Below, piece by piece: positions 54,227-63,322 of a DNA stretch of 64,000 nucleotides; the stretch's first letter is position 1, and every line of letters starts with the position of its first letter. Origin of the DNA: Pandoraea terrigena (lineage in GTDB: Bacteria; Pseudomonadota; Gammaproteobacteria; Burkholderiales; Burkholderiaceae). The DNA lies in assembly GCF_902459705.1 (NCBI RefSeq), contig NZ_CABPRU010000009.1:62001-126000 (forward strand). Direction: 5' to 3'. Position numbers and translations under genes: made by a program. The notes beneath the pieces were generated by a model that was given only the letters and a program-made list of their open reading frames with translations, did not search any database and was not told the origin of the DNA.

Positions 54227-55522
54227 TCAAAATACCCTTTCGGCGGCGAACTGCGCGATGTTCAGACCAAACCCCGGCATCTTCCCGTGGGTCAGGAAAA
54301 ACAGGTCCCGGTAGCTCATCTTCAGCCGATACGGAACGCGCCCCATTTTCAACACGTCGTCATGACCACCGAACCAGCTGTTAGAGCGCACATAGAACGC
54401 CCGGCCCTCGCCCATGTCGCCAATGCAAAATGTGACCGGACGCAGTGCCTGGTTGGCCTCCTCGGCATCCATGCGGCCCATGTCGAGCGCGATCTGTCGT
54501 CCGACGAGTTCGGCTTGCTGGTGACCGATGCCGCCGATCTTGGGCATGGTTACCGATGCACAGTCGCCAGCAGCAAAAATTTCGGGGTGTTCTGGATTGC
54601 GCATCAGCAGATTGGTCCTGATGAAACCCCGGCTGTCGCAGATCGGCAGATCACGCAGGCATTCATGCGACACCCAGTCGGGCAGGATCAACTTGATTTC
54701 CGCCGCAAGCGTCTCTCCTCCGACGAACTCGATGCCCTCTGCGGTGAGTTGGGCAATGTCGGGCATGTTGTTGCGGTAGTGGATGCCCATACCGGTAATC
54801 ATTCGCAGAAAGGCCTCGACGTTCTTGACACCGGCGTCCGCCGCGATCATCTCATCAGGCGTGAATACGGTGATCTTTTCCGGTGTTCCCCTGCCGGTGC
54901 GCGTGAGCCAACTCGCCATCGCCGTCGTCATCTCCAGGATAGGTCCCTCGCATGCCGCCTTCAGATAGGGGATGCTGCCGCCCGGATAGGGTTGCAGGCC
55001 CTCGGCACCGTCGCCCTGATGAAAGTGCGCCGCACCAATCACGATAGGCCCACCCCGGTAGCCGCCCTCGAACAGATACCGGCGCAGACGCTCACCGTGA
55101 AACAGATCCGAGACGGTATGCCCGTGCTCGGCAAAGCCGGGCAGGCGGTCATAGGCCAGATGGGCGCCCAAGGCAACCACGAGGTAGTCGTAGTGCAACG
55201 ACTCGGAGGCTTCGCCCGGGCGTTCGAACGGAAGAAAGTTGACCATTCTGGCGTCGATATCCACGTGTTGGACCAGCGCTTGGATGAAGTGGATGTCGTC
55301 GGCCGCCAGCGCCGGCCGCAACTGCATGCGCTGGTGCAGCGACGGATCACGATTTTCGAACACGTCGGTGGCGATATTGGGCACGAATAGGAGATAGTCC
55401 TTGCGGTCGATCACCGTGATGTCCACGCTCTCACCCGCGTATTCACGGATTTTCTGCGCACTGGAAAGCCCGGCGAAATTGCCGCCGAGGACAAGCACAT
55501 GTGGCTTAGTCGCGGTGTTCAT
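54227..55522 (-). CDS. FAD-dependent pyridine-nucleotide-disulfide oxidoreductase (NDH-2/SQR-like)
   Basis: 431 residues from the ATG at 55522, preceded by GGAGA. FAD motif LVLGGNFAGLSSAQ (about 10-23), ATD motif region FAAGDCAS near 320, and a C-terminal amphipathic segment typical of type-II NADH dehydrogenases and sulfide:quinone reductases. It probably transfers electrons to quinone at the membrane. The Cys pattern (KAACEG, ECLRDLPIC) is not a clear SQR signature, so the donor is undecided. Confidence 0.83.
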   Translation of the reverse strand: MNTATKPHVLVLGGNFAGLSSAQKIREYAGESVDITVIDRKDYLLFVPNIATDVFENRDPSLHQRMQLRPALAADDIHFIQALVQHVDIDARMVNFLPFERPGEASESLHYDYLVVALGAHLAYDRLPGFAEHGHTVSDLFHGERLRRYLFEGGYRGGPIVIGAAHFHQGDGAEGLQPYPGGSIPYLKAACEGPILEMTTAMASWLTRTGRGTPEKITVFTPDEMIAADAGVKNVEAFLRMITGMGIHYRNNMPDIAQLTAEGIEFVGGETLAAEIKLILPDWVSHECLRDLPICDSRGFIRTNLLMRNPEHPEIFAAGDCASVTMPKIGGIGHQQAELVGRQIALDMGRMDAEEANQALRPVTFCIGDMGEGRAFYVRSNSWFGGHDDVLKMGRVPYRLKMSYRDLFFLTHGKMPGFGLNIAQFAAERVF

Positions 55523-55881
55523 AAGTATTTCTCCAACGCGAGACGCATCGATTTCGGAGAGTCCAGGGCAAGCGTAACCAACGCGCCAAGTCTTGACGTT
55601 GCCCCGCGCCTTGGCAGCCGTCGCAGTTGCGTCGCTTCGTTCGCGCACTTCCATACCCCCTAAAAGCTTATCGGGATCGTCAGCGGGTGCCTTGATGCGA
55701 ATCAATCACGCTCGCAGTGATCCGCGATGTGCCGGGCGACGCACGAGACATCGGACGCAGCCCGATTAACATGAATTAAATTAACGTTAATCTCAAATAA
55801 GACCATTTTCATTCATGAAAAGAAGCCTCTATGATCGTCGTCATGATTTCATTCATCTGGCGGCAAGCGTCATAAGAGAAC
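55523..55881. promoter_or_regulatory. 359-bp divergent regulatory region upstream of metE
   Basis: AT-rich between 55765 and 55830, in contrast to the flanks. Contains the palindrome ATTAACGTTAAT (55780-55791), with an outer GATTAAC/GTTAATC pair (55764-55770, 55786-55792). The inverted repeat TTTTCAT-TC-ATGAAAA (55806-55821) follows. A LysR-type regulator such as MetR would be expected to act here; the TGAA/TTCA half-sites fit only loosely. The strand toward the flavoprotein carries nothing clear. Confidence 0.5.
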
Positions 55882-58170
55882 ATGGCAAAGACACACAACC
55901 TGGGATTTCCGCGCATTGGCGCAAAGCGCGAACTGAAGTTCGGTCTGGAAGCGTATTGGAAGGGGCAATCGTCGCGCGACGATCTGAGCGCGCTCGGCGC
56001 GTCGCTGCGTTTGCGTCACTGGCAGGATCAGGCCGCCCTCGATCTAACGCCGGTCGGGGATTTCTCCTTCTATGATCAGGTCCTCGACATGAGCTTCACG
56101 CTGGGCAATCTGCCCGAGCGTGTGCAAGGCTTCCACGGCGACGCGCTCGACAACTACTTCCGCGTCGCCCGCGGACGATCCGCGCAGGGCGCCGACGCGC
56201 ACGCGGCCTGCTGTGGCGGCGTCGCCGCCGGGGAAATGACCAAGTGGTTCGACACGAACTACCATTACATCGTCCCGGAATTCTCCGCTGCCACGACCTT
56301 TGCGCTCGACGCATCGCGTCTGGTCGAACAACTCGCGCAAGCCCACACGCTCGGCGTGAAGGCCAAACCCGTCATCGTCGGCCCGGTCACGTACCTGTGG
56401 CTCGGCAAGGCCAAGGACGACAGCGACAAGCTGGCATTGCTCCCGCGCCTGTTGCCGGTCTACGTCAAGCTGCTCGAGACGCTCGCGGCGCACGGCGTGG
56501 AATGGGTGCAGATCGACGAACCGATCCTCGTGACCGAACTGGGCGCCGAATGGCAAGCGGCCTTTGAGACGGCTTACGCCGCGCTCGCCGCCACCCCGGT
56601 CAAGCGCTTGCTCGCCACATACTTCGGCGAACTGCAAGAGAACCTGCCACTGGCCTGCGGATTGCCCGTCGACGGCCTGCATCTGGATGCCGTGAACGCC
56701 CGCGGCGAAGTCGCCAGGGTCATCGACGCCCTGCCCGCCGACCGGGTCGTGTCGCTTGGCGTGGTCAACGGCCGCAACATCTGGAAGTCCGACCTGGCCG
56801 CCGTGCTCGATTGGCTGGAGCCGGTCGCCCGGACGCTGGGCGATCGCCTGTGGGTCGCGCCGTCGTGCTCGCTGCTGCATGTGCCGGTAGATCTGGACAG
56901 CGAGCAGAAACTCGACACCGAAATCCGGTCGTGGCTGGCCTTCGCCAAGCAGAAGCTCGCCGAAGTGACGATCGTGGCGCGCGCCATCAACGAAGGCCGT
57001 GGCGCCGTGCGCGCCGAGCTGGCCGCCAATGCCACCGCGACCGCCAGCCGTCGTGCGTCGCCACGCGTGCACAACCCGGCCGTCAAGGCGGCGTTGGCGA
57101 ACATCGAGGCGTCGTTGGGGCGCCGGCAGCACCCATACGCCGCGCGCGCCGAGAAGCAAGCCGCCGCATTGAACCTGCCGTGCTATCCGACAACGACGAT
57201 CGGCTCTTTCCCGCAAACGTCGGAAATCCGGACCGCCCGTAGCCGCTTCAAGGCTGGCGAACTGGATCAAGCCGGCTATGTCGCTGCCATGCAGGCCGAA
57301 ATCGCGCGCAGCGTGCGCGAACAGGAGGCCCTCGGCCTGGACGTGCTCGTGCATGGCGAGGCCGAGCGCAACGACATGGTCGAGTATTTCGGTGAGCAGC
57401 TCGACGGGTACGCCTTCAGCCAGTTCGGCTGGGTCCAGTCGTACGGATCGCGTTGCGTGAAGCCGCCTATCATGTTCGGGGATATCCGACGCCCGAAGGC
57501 CATGACCGTCGAGTGGATCCGGTACGCGCAATCCCTGACCCGCAAGCCGATGAAGGGCATGCTGACCGGCCCGGTCACGATCCTGAACTGGTCGTTCGTG
57601 CGCGACGATCAGCCCCGCTCGGTGTCGTGCTTCCAACTGGCGCTGGCGATCCGTGAGGAAGTGCTGGATCTGGAGCGTGCCGGCGTACGCGTGATCCAGA
57701 TCGACGAGGCGGCGTTGCGCGAAGGCCTGCCACTGCGTCGCGCCCAGTGGCAGACGTATCTGGACTGGGCCGTCGAGTCGTTCCGCATCACGGCGAACGG
57801 CGTCCAGGACGACACGCAGATCCACACGCACATGTGCTATTCGGAGTTCAACGACATCATTGCGGCCATCGCCGACATGGATGCCGACGTCATCACCATC
57901 GAGACGTCACGCTCGGACATGGAACTGCTGGACGCCTTCGATTCGTTCCAGTACCCGAACGAGATCGGCCCGGGCGTCTATGACATCCACTCGCCGAACA
58001 TCCCGACGCAGGCGCACATCGTGTCGCTCATGCGCAAGGCGGCCGAGCGCATTCCGCCCTCGCGCCTGTGGGTCAACCCGGACTGCGGTCTGAAGACACG
58101 CCAGTGGGCGGAAGTCATCCCGGCACTGCAAAACATGGTGGCCGCGGCCAAGACGCTGCGCACTCAGTGA
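55882..58170 (+). CDS. metE: Cobalamin-independent methionine synthase MetE
   Basis: 762 residues, full family length. It methylates homocysteine using 5-methyltetrahydropteroyl-triglutamate in the last step of methionine biosynthesis. N-terminal tandem-barrel start [14 protein letters not shown]-terminal catalytic barrel with [34 protein letters not shown], the zinc ligands in [10 protein letters not shown] and [15 protein letters not shown] precedes the ATG. Transcribed alone from an AT-rich region with two inverted repeats; MetR-type activation by homocysteine is the expected mode. Confidence 0.96.
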   Translation: MAKTHNLGFPRIGAKRELKFGLEAYWKGQSSRDDLSALGASLRLRHWQDQAALDLTPVGDFSFYDQVLDMSFTLGNLPERVQGFHGDALDNYFRVARGRSAQGADAHAACCGGVAAGEMTKWFDTNYHYIVPEFSAATTFALDASRLVEQLAQAHTLGVKAKPVIVGPVTYLWLGKAKDDSDKLALLPRLLPVYVKLLETLAAHGVEWVQIDEPILVTELGAEWQAAFETAYAALAATPVKRLLATYFGELQENLPLACGLPVDGLHLDAVNARGEVARVIDALPADRVVSLGVVNGRNIWKSDLAAVLDWLEPVARTLGDRLWVAPSCSLLHVPVDLDSEQKLDTEIRSWLAFAKQKLAEVTIVARAINEGRGAVRAELAANATATASRRASPRVHNPAVKAALANIEASLGRRQHPYAARAEKQAAALNLPCYPTTTIGSFPQTSEIRTARSRFKAGELDQAGYVAAMQAEIARSVREQEALGLDVLVHGEAERNDMVEYFGEQLDGYAFSQFGWVQSYGSRCVKPPIMFGDIRRPKAMTVEWIRYAQSLTRKPMKGMLTGPVTILNWSFVRDDQPRSVSCFQLALAIREEVLDLERAGVRVIQIDEAALREGLPLRRAQWQTYLDWAVESFRITANGVQDDTQIHTHMCYSEFNDIIAAIADMDADVITIETSRSDMELLDAFDSFQYPNEIGPGVYDIHSPNIPTQAHIVSLMRKAAERIPPSRLWVNPDCGLKTRQWAEVIPALQNMVAAAKTLRTQ

Positions 58171-58547
58171 CCTGCCGCCCGGTGTACGGATGCGAAAGGA
58201 TCCGCCACCGGGCAGTCCACTCCGACGGATGCACCGGCGCGCGCCGGCCCGCTCGCTTGCCTTCGTCGTTCGAACATCCCGATCCGCCACGAAATGACCG
58301 TAATGGCTGCCAGCGATGCCCAGAAACGACGTCGATGCGGTCTCGCTGTGACGACGTTACGTGAAAAAACCCTGCTAAGTCATTGATTGGCTATCGGTTT
58401 GCATGGCATAGTCGCGCGGGCGTACATCGTCGCGGACTAAGTTTCTCCTAATTCTCCCGCGCTATCGTGCGCCCGTGCCGTCCTGCGTGACTGGCAGGGT
58501 ATCGAGCGTTCGTCCTTGTGGCGGCGCCGGGAAGCATTTGGAAAACC
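58171..58547. other. 377-bp region between metE and the two-component genes
   Basis: Starts with a stem (GCCCGGTG at 58177-58184 paired with CACCGGGC at 58206-58213, inner GGAT/ATCC) right after the metE stop, lacking a T-tract. It ends with the direct repeat at 58436-58452 and the promoter region of the regulator. No gene seen. Confidence 0.45.
58436..58452 (+). promoter_or_regulatory. Candidate PmrA-type direct repeat
   Basis: ACTAAG-N5-CCTAAT: two TAA-bearing hexamers with the 11-bp period of the PmrA box (CTTAAT-N5-CTTAAT), 96 bp upstream of the regulator start. Match is partial, so a candidate only. Confidence 0.4.
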
Positions 58548-59207
58548 ATGCGGATATTGCTCGTAGAAGACGACACCATGATTGGTGAGGCCATGATGCA
58601 GGCGCTCAAGGACGCCTCGTACGCGGCCGACTGGTGTCGCGACGGCGACGCCGCGCTGGCGGCGCTGGCCGCGCACGCCTACGATCTCATGCTGCTCGAC
58701 CTCGGCCTGCCCGGGCGCGACGGCTGGGAGGTGCTGCGGGCGCATCGCGCGGCCGGAGGACGCACGCCGATCATCGTGGTGACGGCGCGCGACGGCGCGG
58801 ACGACATTATCCAGGGGCTCGACCTCGGCGCCGACGACTTTGTCGTGAAACCCTTCGAAGTGGGCGAATTGCTTGCGCGCATGCGCGCCGTGACTCGCCG
58901 ACAGGCGGGCGTTGCCGCGCCGGTGCTGACCAATGGCGCGCTGGTGCTCGATCCCGCAACCCATCAGGCGACTTACGGCGAGAGCCAGTGTGTCCTGTCG
59001 GCACGCGAATACGCCCTGCTGCACGCGCTGATGCTGCGTCCGGGCACGATCCTCTCGCGCGACGCGCTCGAGCACCGTCTGTACGGCTGGGGCGAGGAGA
59101 TCGAGAGCAACATGATCGACTTCCTGATCCATTCGATTCGCAAGAAGCTCGGCGCCGATGTCATCCGCAATATCCGCGGTGCCGGCTGGCTGGTGCCCAA
59201 GCCATGA
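58548..59207 (+). CDS. OmpR-family response regulator (PmrA/QseB-like)
   Basis: 219 residues from the ATG at 58548 (MRILLVEDD); a longer start adds 10 residues. Receiver: VEDD, phospho-acceptor in LMLLDLGLPGRDG, TARD, VVKPFEV; then winged helix (LSAREYALLHALMLRPG, MIDFLIHSIRKKLG). Overlaps the kinase gene by 4 bp. With an ArnT-like transferase just downstream, the pair resembles PmrAB, which responds to cationic peptides, Fe3+ or low pH in other bacteria. Confidence 0.9.
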   Translation: MRILLVEDDTMIGEAMMQALKDASYAADWCRDGDAALAALAAHAYDLMLLDLGLPGRDGWEVLRAHRAAGGRTPIIVVTARDGADDIIQGLDLGADDFVVKPFEVGELLARMRAVTRRQAGVAAPVLTNGALVLDPATHQATYGESQCVLSAREYALLHALMLRPGTILSRDALEHRLYGWGEEIESNMIDFLIHSIRKKLGADVIRNIRGAGWLVPKP

Positions 59208-60571
59208 TGCGTTCGCTGCAATCGCGCCTGGTGGTCACGCTCTCGGCCTGTGCGCTGGGACTGGGCATCATCGCGGGCTTCGTGTCCTACGCGACGGCCT
59301 TTCGCGAGGCGTACCGCTTCCAGGACGATCAACTGCTGCAGCTTGCCGCCCTCGTCGACACCCGCAATCTGGCCGAAGCGGACAGCGCCATGCATGGACT
59401 GCCGGTCGAGGATCACGACTACCGTCTGACGGTAAAGCGTCTCGGCGGCAGCTTCCCGGTCACACTGGCCGACGGTTTTCACACGGTCAGTACCGGCGAC
59501 CACACGTGGCGTGCCTTCGTGCGCACCGTCGCGCCGGAACTGCGCATCGTCGTCGCCCAGCCGACGGAAGGACGCAACGAGATTGCCCGCAACAGCGGGC
59601 TGCGCACGGCACTGCCCTTCGTTGGATTCGTGCCGCTGCTCATTGGCGCTATCGTCTTGACCGTGCGACGCGCGTGGCGGCCGGTGCAGCGGCTGGCCGA
59701 CGATGTCGACACCCGGCGCGATACCGATTTGCGCGGACTCGATGCACAGGACGCGCCCACGGAAATCGAGCCGTTCATCGTGTCGATCAACCGGCTACTG
59801 GCCCGGCTGGCCAAGGCGCTCGACGAGCAACGCCGGTTTGTCGCCGACGCCGCGCACGAGTTACGCTCGCCGGTGACCGCGTTGGTGATCCAGTCCGAGA
59901 ACCTGGACCGGGCGCTCGACCCGGTGTCCCTCGATATCGAGACGCGCAACCGCCTGACCAAGCTCAAGAGCGGGCTGCGCCGCACGCGTGCGCTGCTTGA
60001 ACAATTGCTGATCCTCGCGCGGGCCCAAAGCGCCCCGACGCTCGCCGCGACACCGCTCGTGCTGCTGCCTGCCGTACACGAAGCGCTCGAAGACGTGTTC
60101 GTGCTGGCGGACCGCAAGCGGATCGTGCTCGACCTGGTGGATACCTCCCAGGCAACACCCGGCCGTCCCGCCCTGAGTGTGACAGGGGCGAAACGCGATA
60201 TCGTCACGCTGCTGAGCAATCTTGTTGGCAATGCCGTGCGCTATACGCCGGTGGGCGGCGCCGTCGGTGTGCGCCTGTCGGCCACGGCGACCGAGGTGGT
60301 CATCGACGTGATCGACTCGGGCCCGGGGATCGACGCCGACAAGCGCGAGCGCGTGTTCGATGCGTTCTACCGCGCGAGCGACCACCGTGAAGCCCGCGAT
60401 CACGGCGGCGAAGGCACGGGCTTGGGCCTCGCCATCGTGCGCGCGATCGTCGACCGTCTCGGGGGTCGGGTAACGCTGCACGACGCCAGTCCGACACCCC
60501 CGCGCGGCCTGCATGTGCGTGTCACGCTGCCTGCCCCCACGCGGCCGGAGACGACCGGAGGCGGCCGGTAA
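59204..60571 (+). CDS. Sensor histidine kinase (PmrB/QseC-like)
   Basis: 455 residues from the ATG at 59204, which overlaps the regulator's stop (ATGA). Two membrane helices (about 12-32 and 140-158) around a sensor loop of about 105 residues; HAMP-type linker, H-box FVADAAHELRSPVTALV, N-box NLVGNAVRYTP, G1 DSGPGID, G2 [12 protein letters not shown]. Membrane kinase for the upstream regulator. The signal is not deducible; Fe3+-binding ExxE motifs are not obvious in the loop. Confidence 0.9.
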   Translation: MMRSLQSRLVVTLSACALGLGIIAGFVSYATAFREAYRFQDDQLLQLAALVDTRNLAEADSAMHGLPVEDHDYRLTVKRLGGSFPVTLADGFHTVSTGDHTWRAFVRTVAPELRIVVAQPTEGRNEIARNSGLRTALPFVGFVPLLIGAIVLTVRRAWRPVQRLADDVDTRRDTDLRGLDAQDAPTEIEPFIVSINRLLARLAKALDEQRRFVADAAHELRSPVTALVIQSENLDRALDPVSLDIETRNRLTKLKSGLRRTRALLEQLLILARAQSAPTLAATPLVLLPAVHEALEDVFVLADRKRIVLDLVDTSQATPGRPALSVTGAKRDIVTLLSNLVGNAVRYTPVGGAVGVRLSATATEVVIDVIDSGPGIDADKRERVFDAFYRASDHREARDHGGEGTGLGLAIVRAIVDRLGGRVTLHDASPTPPRGLHVRVTLPAPTRPETTGGGR

Positions 60572-60644
60572 CGCCGGCCGCTGATTGTCATCCGCCACAT
60601 TTACGATATTCACCCTATTCATCGAGACCGGAAACCTTCCATTC

Positions 60645-62360
60645 ATGTCCATACGCCCTCAACGTGACGCCGGGTTGGAACCCTGGCCGATCTCTCCCGC
60701 CGCCCTGCTCTGGCTGGTGGCGATGTTCGCGCTGGTCTGGTTCGGCGTATTGAACCTGCGCCACCTGGTGCCCAGCGACGAAGGCCGCTACGCCGAAATG
60801 GCGCGCGAAATGCTGGCCACCGGCGACTGGGTCACCCCGCGCTACAACGGCTATCTGTACTTCGAGAAGCCACCGCTCCAGACCTGGATGAACGCGCTGA
60901 CGTTCATGTTCTTCGGACTCGGCGACTGGCAGGCCCGTCTGTGGTCGGCATTGACCGGCTTCGGCGGCGTGCTGCTAGTCGGCTACACCGGCCGTCGCGT
61001 GTTCGGCGCGCGCGCTGGCTTCTTTGCCGCGCTTGCGCTGGCGAGCGCCCCGCTGTGGAGCCTGCTCGGCCACTTCAACGTGCTCGATATGGGCGTGTCG
61101 TTCATGATGGCGCTGGCGCTGTGCTCGCTGCTGCTGGCCCAACGCACGGGGCTCACCGACACGCAGGTTCGCAACTGGATGTGGCTGTGCTGGGCAGCGA
61201 TGGGCCTGTCGATCCTGAGCAAGGGGCTGATCGGTGTAGTGTTGCCGGGCGCTGTCCTCATCATCTACACGTTGATTTCGCGCGACTGGGCCCTGTGGAA
61301 GCGCCTGCACCTCGCAAGCGGCCTGATCGTGATGCTCGCGGTCACCGTTCCATGGTTCGCCGCGGTCATGGCTCGCAATCCGTCGTTCTTCGACTTCTTT
61401 TTCATCAACGAGCACTTCAACCGCTTCCTGAAGCCGGATCACCATCGTCCCGGCGCGCTGTGGTACTTCGTGCCGGTGCTGATCATCGGCTTCCTGCCTT
61501 GGCTGTCGATGATCCCGCGCGTCGTCGCGGCGTCGCGCGCCGTGCCGCGTCAGGCCAACGGCTTCCGTCCGGTATTGATGCTCACGGTCTGGGCCGTGTT
61601 CATCTTCTGCTTCTTCTCGGTGTCGCACTCGAAGCTGCTGTCGTATGTGCTGCCGGTTGCGCCGGCCCTTGCGCTGCTCATCGGACTGGGACTCGCGGGG
61701 ATTTCTCGCGAGTCGCTGCGCAAGCACCTTGCCGTGTCAGCCGTGCTGTTCGTGGCAACGATCGTGACGTGCCTGGTGTTTCTCTCGCATCACTCGGACA
61801 ACCGCAACCCGGTCGAGGCCTACCGCGCGTTCTCGTACTACCTTTACGCGGCGAGCTTCGCCGGGTTGATCGGTCTCGGGATTGCCCGCTGGCTGAGCGC
61901 GCGCAGCACGAAGCAGGCGCTTATCGCCTTTGCGGGCGCGTGGCTGGCGTTCGCCATGATCGGCGGTTCCGGGCACGAGGCGTTCGGGCGCAGCAGTTCC
62001 GGCATCGATCTGGTACCGGCCGTGCGCGCGGAGATGGATCGCCTGGGACCGGACACGCCGTTCTACTCGGTCGGCACGCTCGACCACACGATGCCGTTCT
62101 ACCTGCGTCACACGATGATCATGGTCGCGGTGCAGGACGAACTCGAATTCGGCATCTCGCAAGCGCCGGACAGCTGGATCCCGACGCTCGACAAGTTTGC
62201 CGACGTCTGGATGGCGGCGCCCAAGGCGCTCGCGCTGGTCGATCCGCAGAAGTTCACGGTACTCGAAACACTCGGCCTGCCGATGAAGGTCATCGCGCGA
62301 GACAACCGTCGCGTCATCATCGAGAAGCCGACGACCGAGACGCCGCCCGCCGCCAACTGA
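60645..62360 (+). CDS. ArnT-like dolichol/undecaprenyl-phosphate glycosyltransferase (GT83 family)
   Basis: 571 residues from the ATG at 60645, with about twelve membrane helices in the first 440 residues and a C-terminal periplasmic domain. The first periplasmic loop carries PSDEGRYAEMAREML, the GT-C catalytic Asp/Glu motif seen in ArnT; ARYNGYLYFEKPPL-type (PRYNGYLYFEKPPLQTW) and SKLLSYVLP also match. ArnT adds 4-amino-4-deoxyarabinose to lipid A. No other arn genes are here, so the sugar is uncertain. It follows the PmrAB-like pair by 73 bp. Confidence 0.85.
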   Translation: MSIRPQRDAGLEPWPISPAALLWLVAMFALVWFGVLNLRHLVPSDEGRYAEMAREMLATGDWVTPRYNGYLYFEKPPLQTWMNALTFMFFGLGDWQARLWSALTGFGGVLLVGYTGRRVFGARAGFFAALALASAPLWSLLGHFNVLDMGVSFMMALALCSLLLAQRTGLTDTQVRNWMWLCWAAMGLSILSKGLIGVVLPGAVLIIYTLISRDWALWKRLHLASGLIVMLAVTVPWFAAVMARNPSFFDFFFINEHFNRFLKPDHHRPGALWYFVPVLIIGFLPWLSMIPRVVAASRAVPRQANGFRPVLMLTVWAVFIFCFFSVSHSKLLSYVLPVAPALALLIGLGLAGISRESLRKHLAVSAVLFVATIVTCLVFLSHHSDNRNPVEAYRAFSYYLYAASFAGLIGLGIARWLSARSTKQALIAFAGAWLAFAMIGGSGHEAFGRSSSGIDLVPAVRAEMDRLGPDTPFYSVGTLDHTMPFYLRHTMIMVAVQDELEFGISQAPDSWIPTLDKFADVWMAAPKALALVDPQKFTVLETLGLPMKVIARDNRRVIIEKPTTETPPAAN

Positions 62361-62469
62361 GTGCGGCCGCGTCGATAAAGCATGGCTGGGGGCAACACAT
62401 TGCCGAAATGCACGGTGCCGTCGTGCCGTGCGCTTGTGAGCGAGACGGTGAGAACGGTATCCTTGCCGC

Positions 62470-62886
62470 ATGAACCGTCGCACTCTCATCGCTCCCGAAG
62501 ACGTTGAACTCACCGCCATGCGCGCCCAGGGCGCTGGCGGCCAAAACGTCAACAAAGTTTCCAGCGCCATCCATCTGCGCTTTGACGTGATGCGCTCGTC
62601 ATTGCCTGACGAGGTCAAAACGCGTTTGCTCTCCCGCCTCGACCACCGCATCACGCAAGACGGCGTCATCGTCATCAAGGCACAACAGCACCGCTCGCAG
62701 GAACTCAACCGGGCCGATGCGCTCGCGCGTCTGCAGGCGCTGGTCGATGCGGCTGCCGTTGCGCCGCGTCGCCGTGTCCCGACCCGGCCCACGCTCGCCA
62801 GCCAAGTCCGCCGGCGCGATGCCAAACAGGTTCGCGCCCGCGTCAAGGCGACGCGCGGCAAGATCCACGCAAGTCGAGACGATTAA
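62470..62886 (+). CDS. arfB: Alternative ribosome-rescue peptidyl-tRNA hydrolase ArfB (YaeJ)
   Basis: 138 residues: a short release-factor-3-domain-like fold with the GGQ motif in RAQGAGGQNVNKVSSAIHLRF (about 18-38) and a basic C-terminal tail (RRRDAKQVRARVKATRGK) that occupies the empty mRNA channel. It frees stalled ribosomes lacking a stop codon. No stop-codon-recognition domain, as expected. Confidence 0.93.
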   Translation: MNRRTLIAPEDVELTAMRAQGAGGQNVNKVSSAIHLRFDVMRSSLPDEVKTRLLSRLDHRITQDGVIVIKAQQHRSQELNRADALARLQALVDAAAVAPRRRVPTRPTLASQVRRRDAKQVRARVKATRGKIHASRDD

Positions 62887-62898
62887 TGATAGTCATCA

Positions 62899-62922
62899 TG
62901 ATCTTTTGAATAAAAAAGATCA
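62899..62922. terminator. AT-rich hairpin after arfB
   Basis: TGATCTTTT (62899-62907) and AAAAGATCA (62914-62922) form a perfect 9-bp stem with a 6-nt loop, followed by GTTTTATT. Could terminate arfB transcription or bind HipB-type protein. Confidence 0.5.
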
Positions 62923-62962
62923 GTTTTATTAGCTTTACTGGAAGCTCACGCGAAATAATGCT

Positions 62963-62990
62963 AAGATAAAGTATCTTTTTTGCAAAAAAG
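62963..62990. promoter_or_regulatory. Two overlapping dyads before hipB: candidate HipB operators
   Basis: AAGATA-AAG-TATCTT (62963-62977) and CTTTTTTGCAAAAAAG (62975-62990, perfect 16-bp palindrome) overlap and end six bases before the hipB ATG. They sit where a toxin-antitoxin promoter is normally autorepressed. Confidence 0.6.
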
Positions 62991-62996
62991 CATATC

Positions 62997-63296
62997 ATGA
63001 TGAGCTTCATTACTCCTTTGATCGTGGCGCGCAAAGCGGCCGGCCTGACGCAGGCGGAACTGGCGGATCAGGCGGGACTGTCGCGCATGACTGTGCAAAA
63101 GGTGGAGTCCAGCGCGTTCGATCCGCGCCTGTCGACCGTGCTCGAGATGGCGCGCGCCCTCGGTTTGGAGCCAATGCTGGTACCCGCGGGTCTGCGCCAG
63201 GAGGTCGAGGCCTTCCTTCGCTCCGGCGGAAAATACCTCGCGCAGCCCAGCGGCATTGCCGCCCCGCCCTCCATCGTCGAGACGCTTGCCGGCTGA
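62997..63296 (+). CDS. hipB: HipB-like XRE-family antitoxin/repressor
   Basis: 99 residues; HTH about 9-60 (LIVARKAAGLTQAELADQAGLSRMTVQKVES). Antitoxin and autorepressor of the hipBA pair. Two consecutive ATGs (62997, 63000) are possible starts. hipA begins 26 bp after its stop. Confidence 0.85.
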   Translation: MMSFITPLIVARKAAGLTQAELADQAGLSRMTVQKVESSAFDPRLSTVLEMARALGLEPMLVPAGLRQEVEAFLRSGGKYLAQPSGIAAPPSIVETLAG

Positions 63297-63322
63297 CCTG
63301 TCACGGGATCACGCCTCTGCCC

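Noticed and set aside
56044-57831. A 595-codon open frame on the minus strand opposite metE
   Set aside because: It is antisense to a full-length, unmistakable MetE. Long antisense frames are expected in GC-rich genes, and the translation resembles no protein family.
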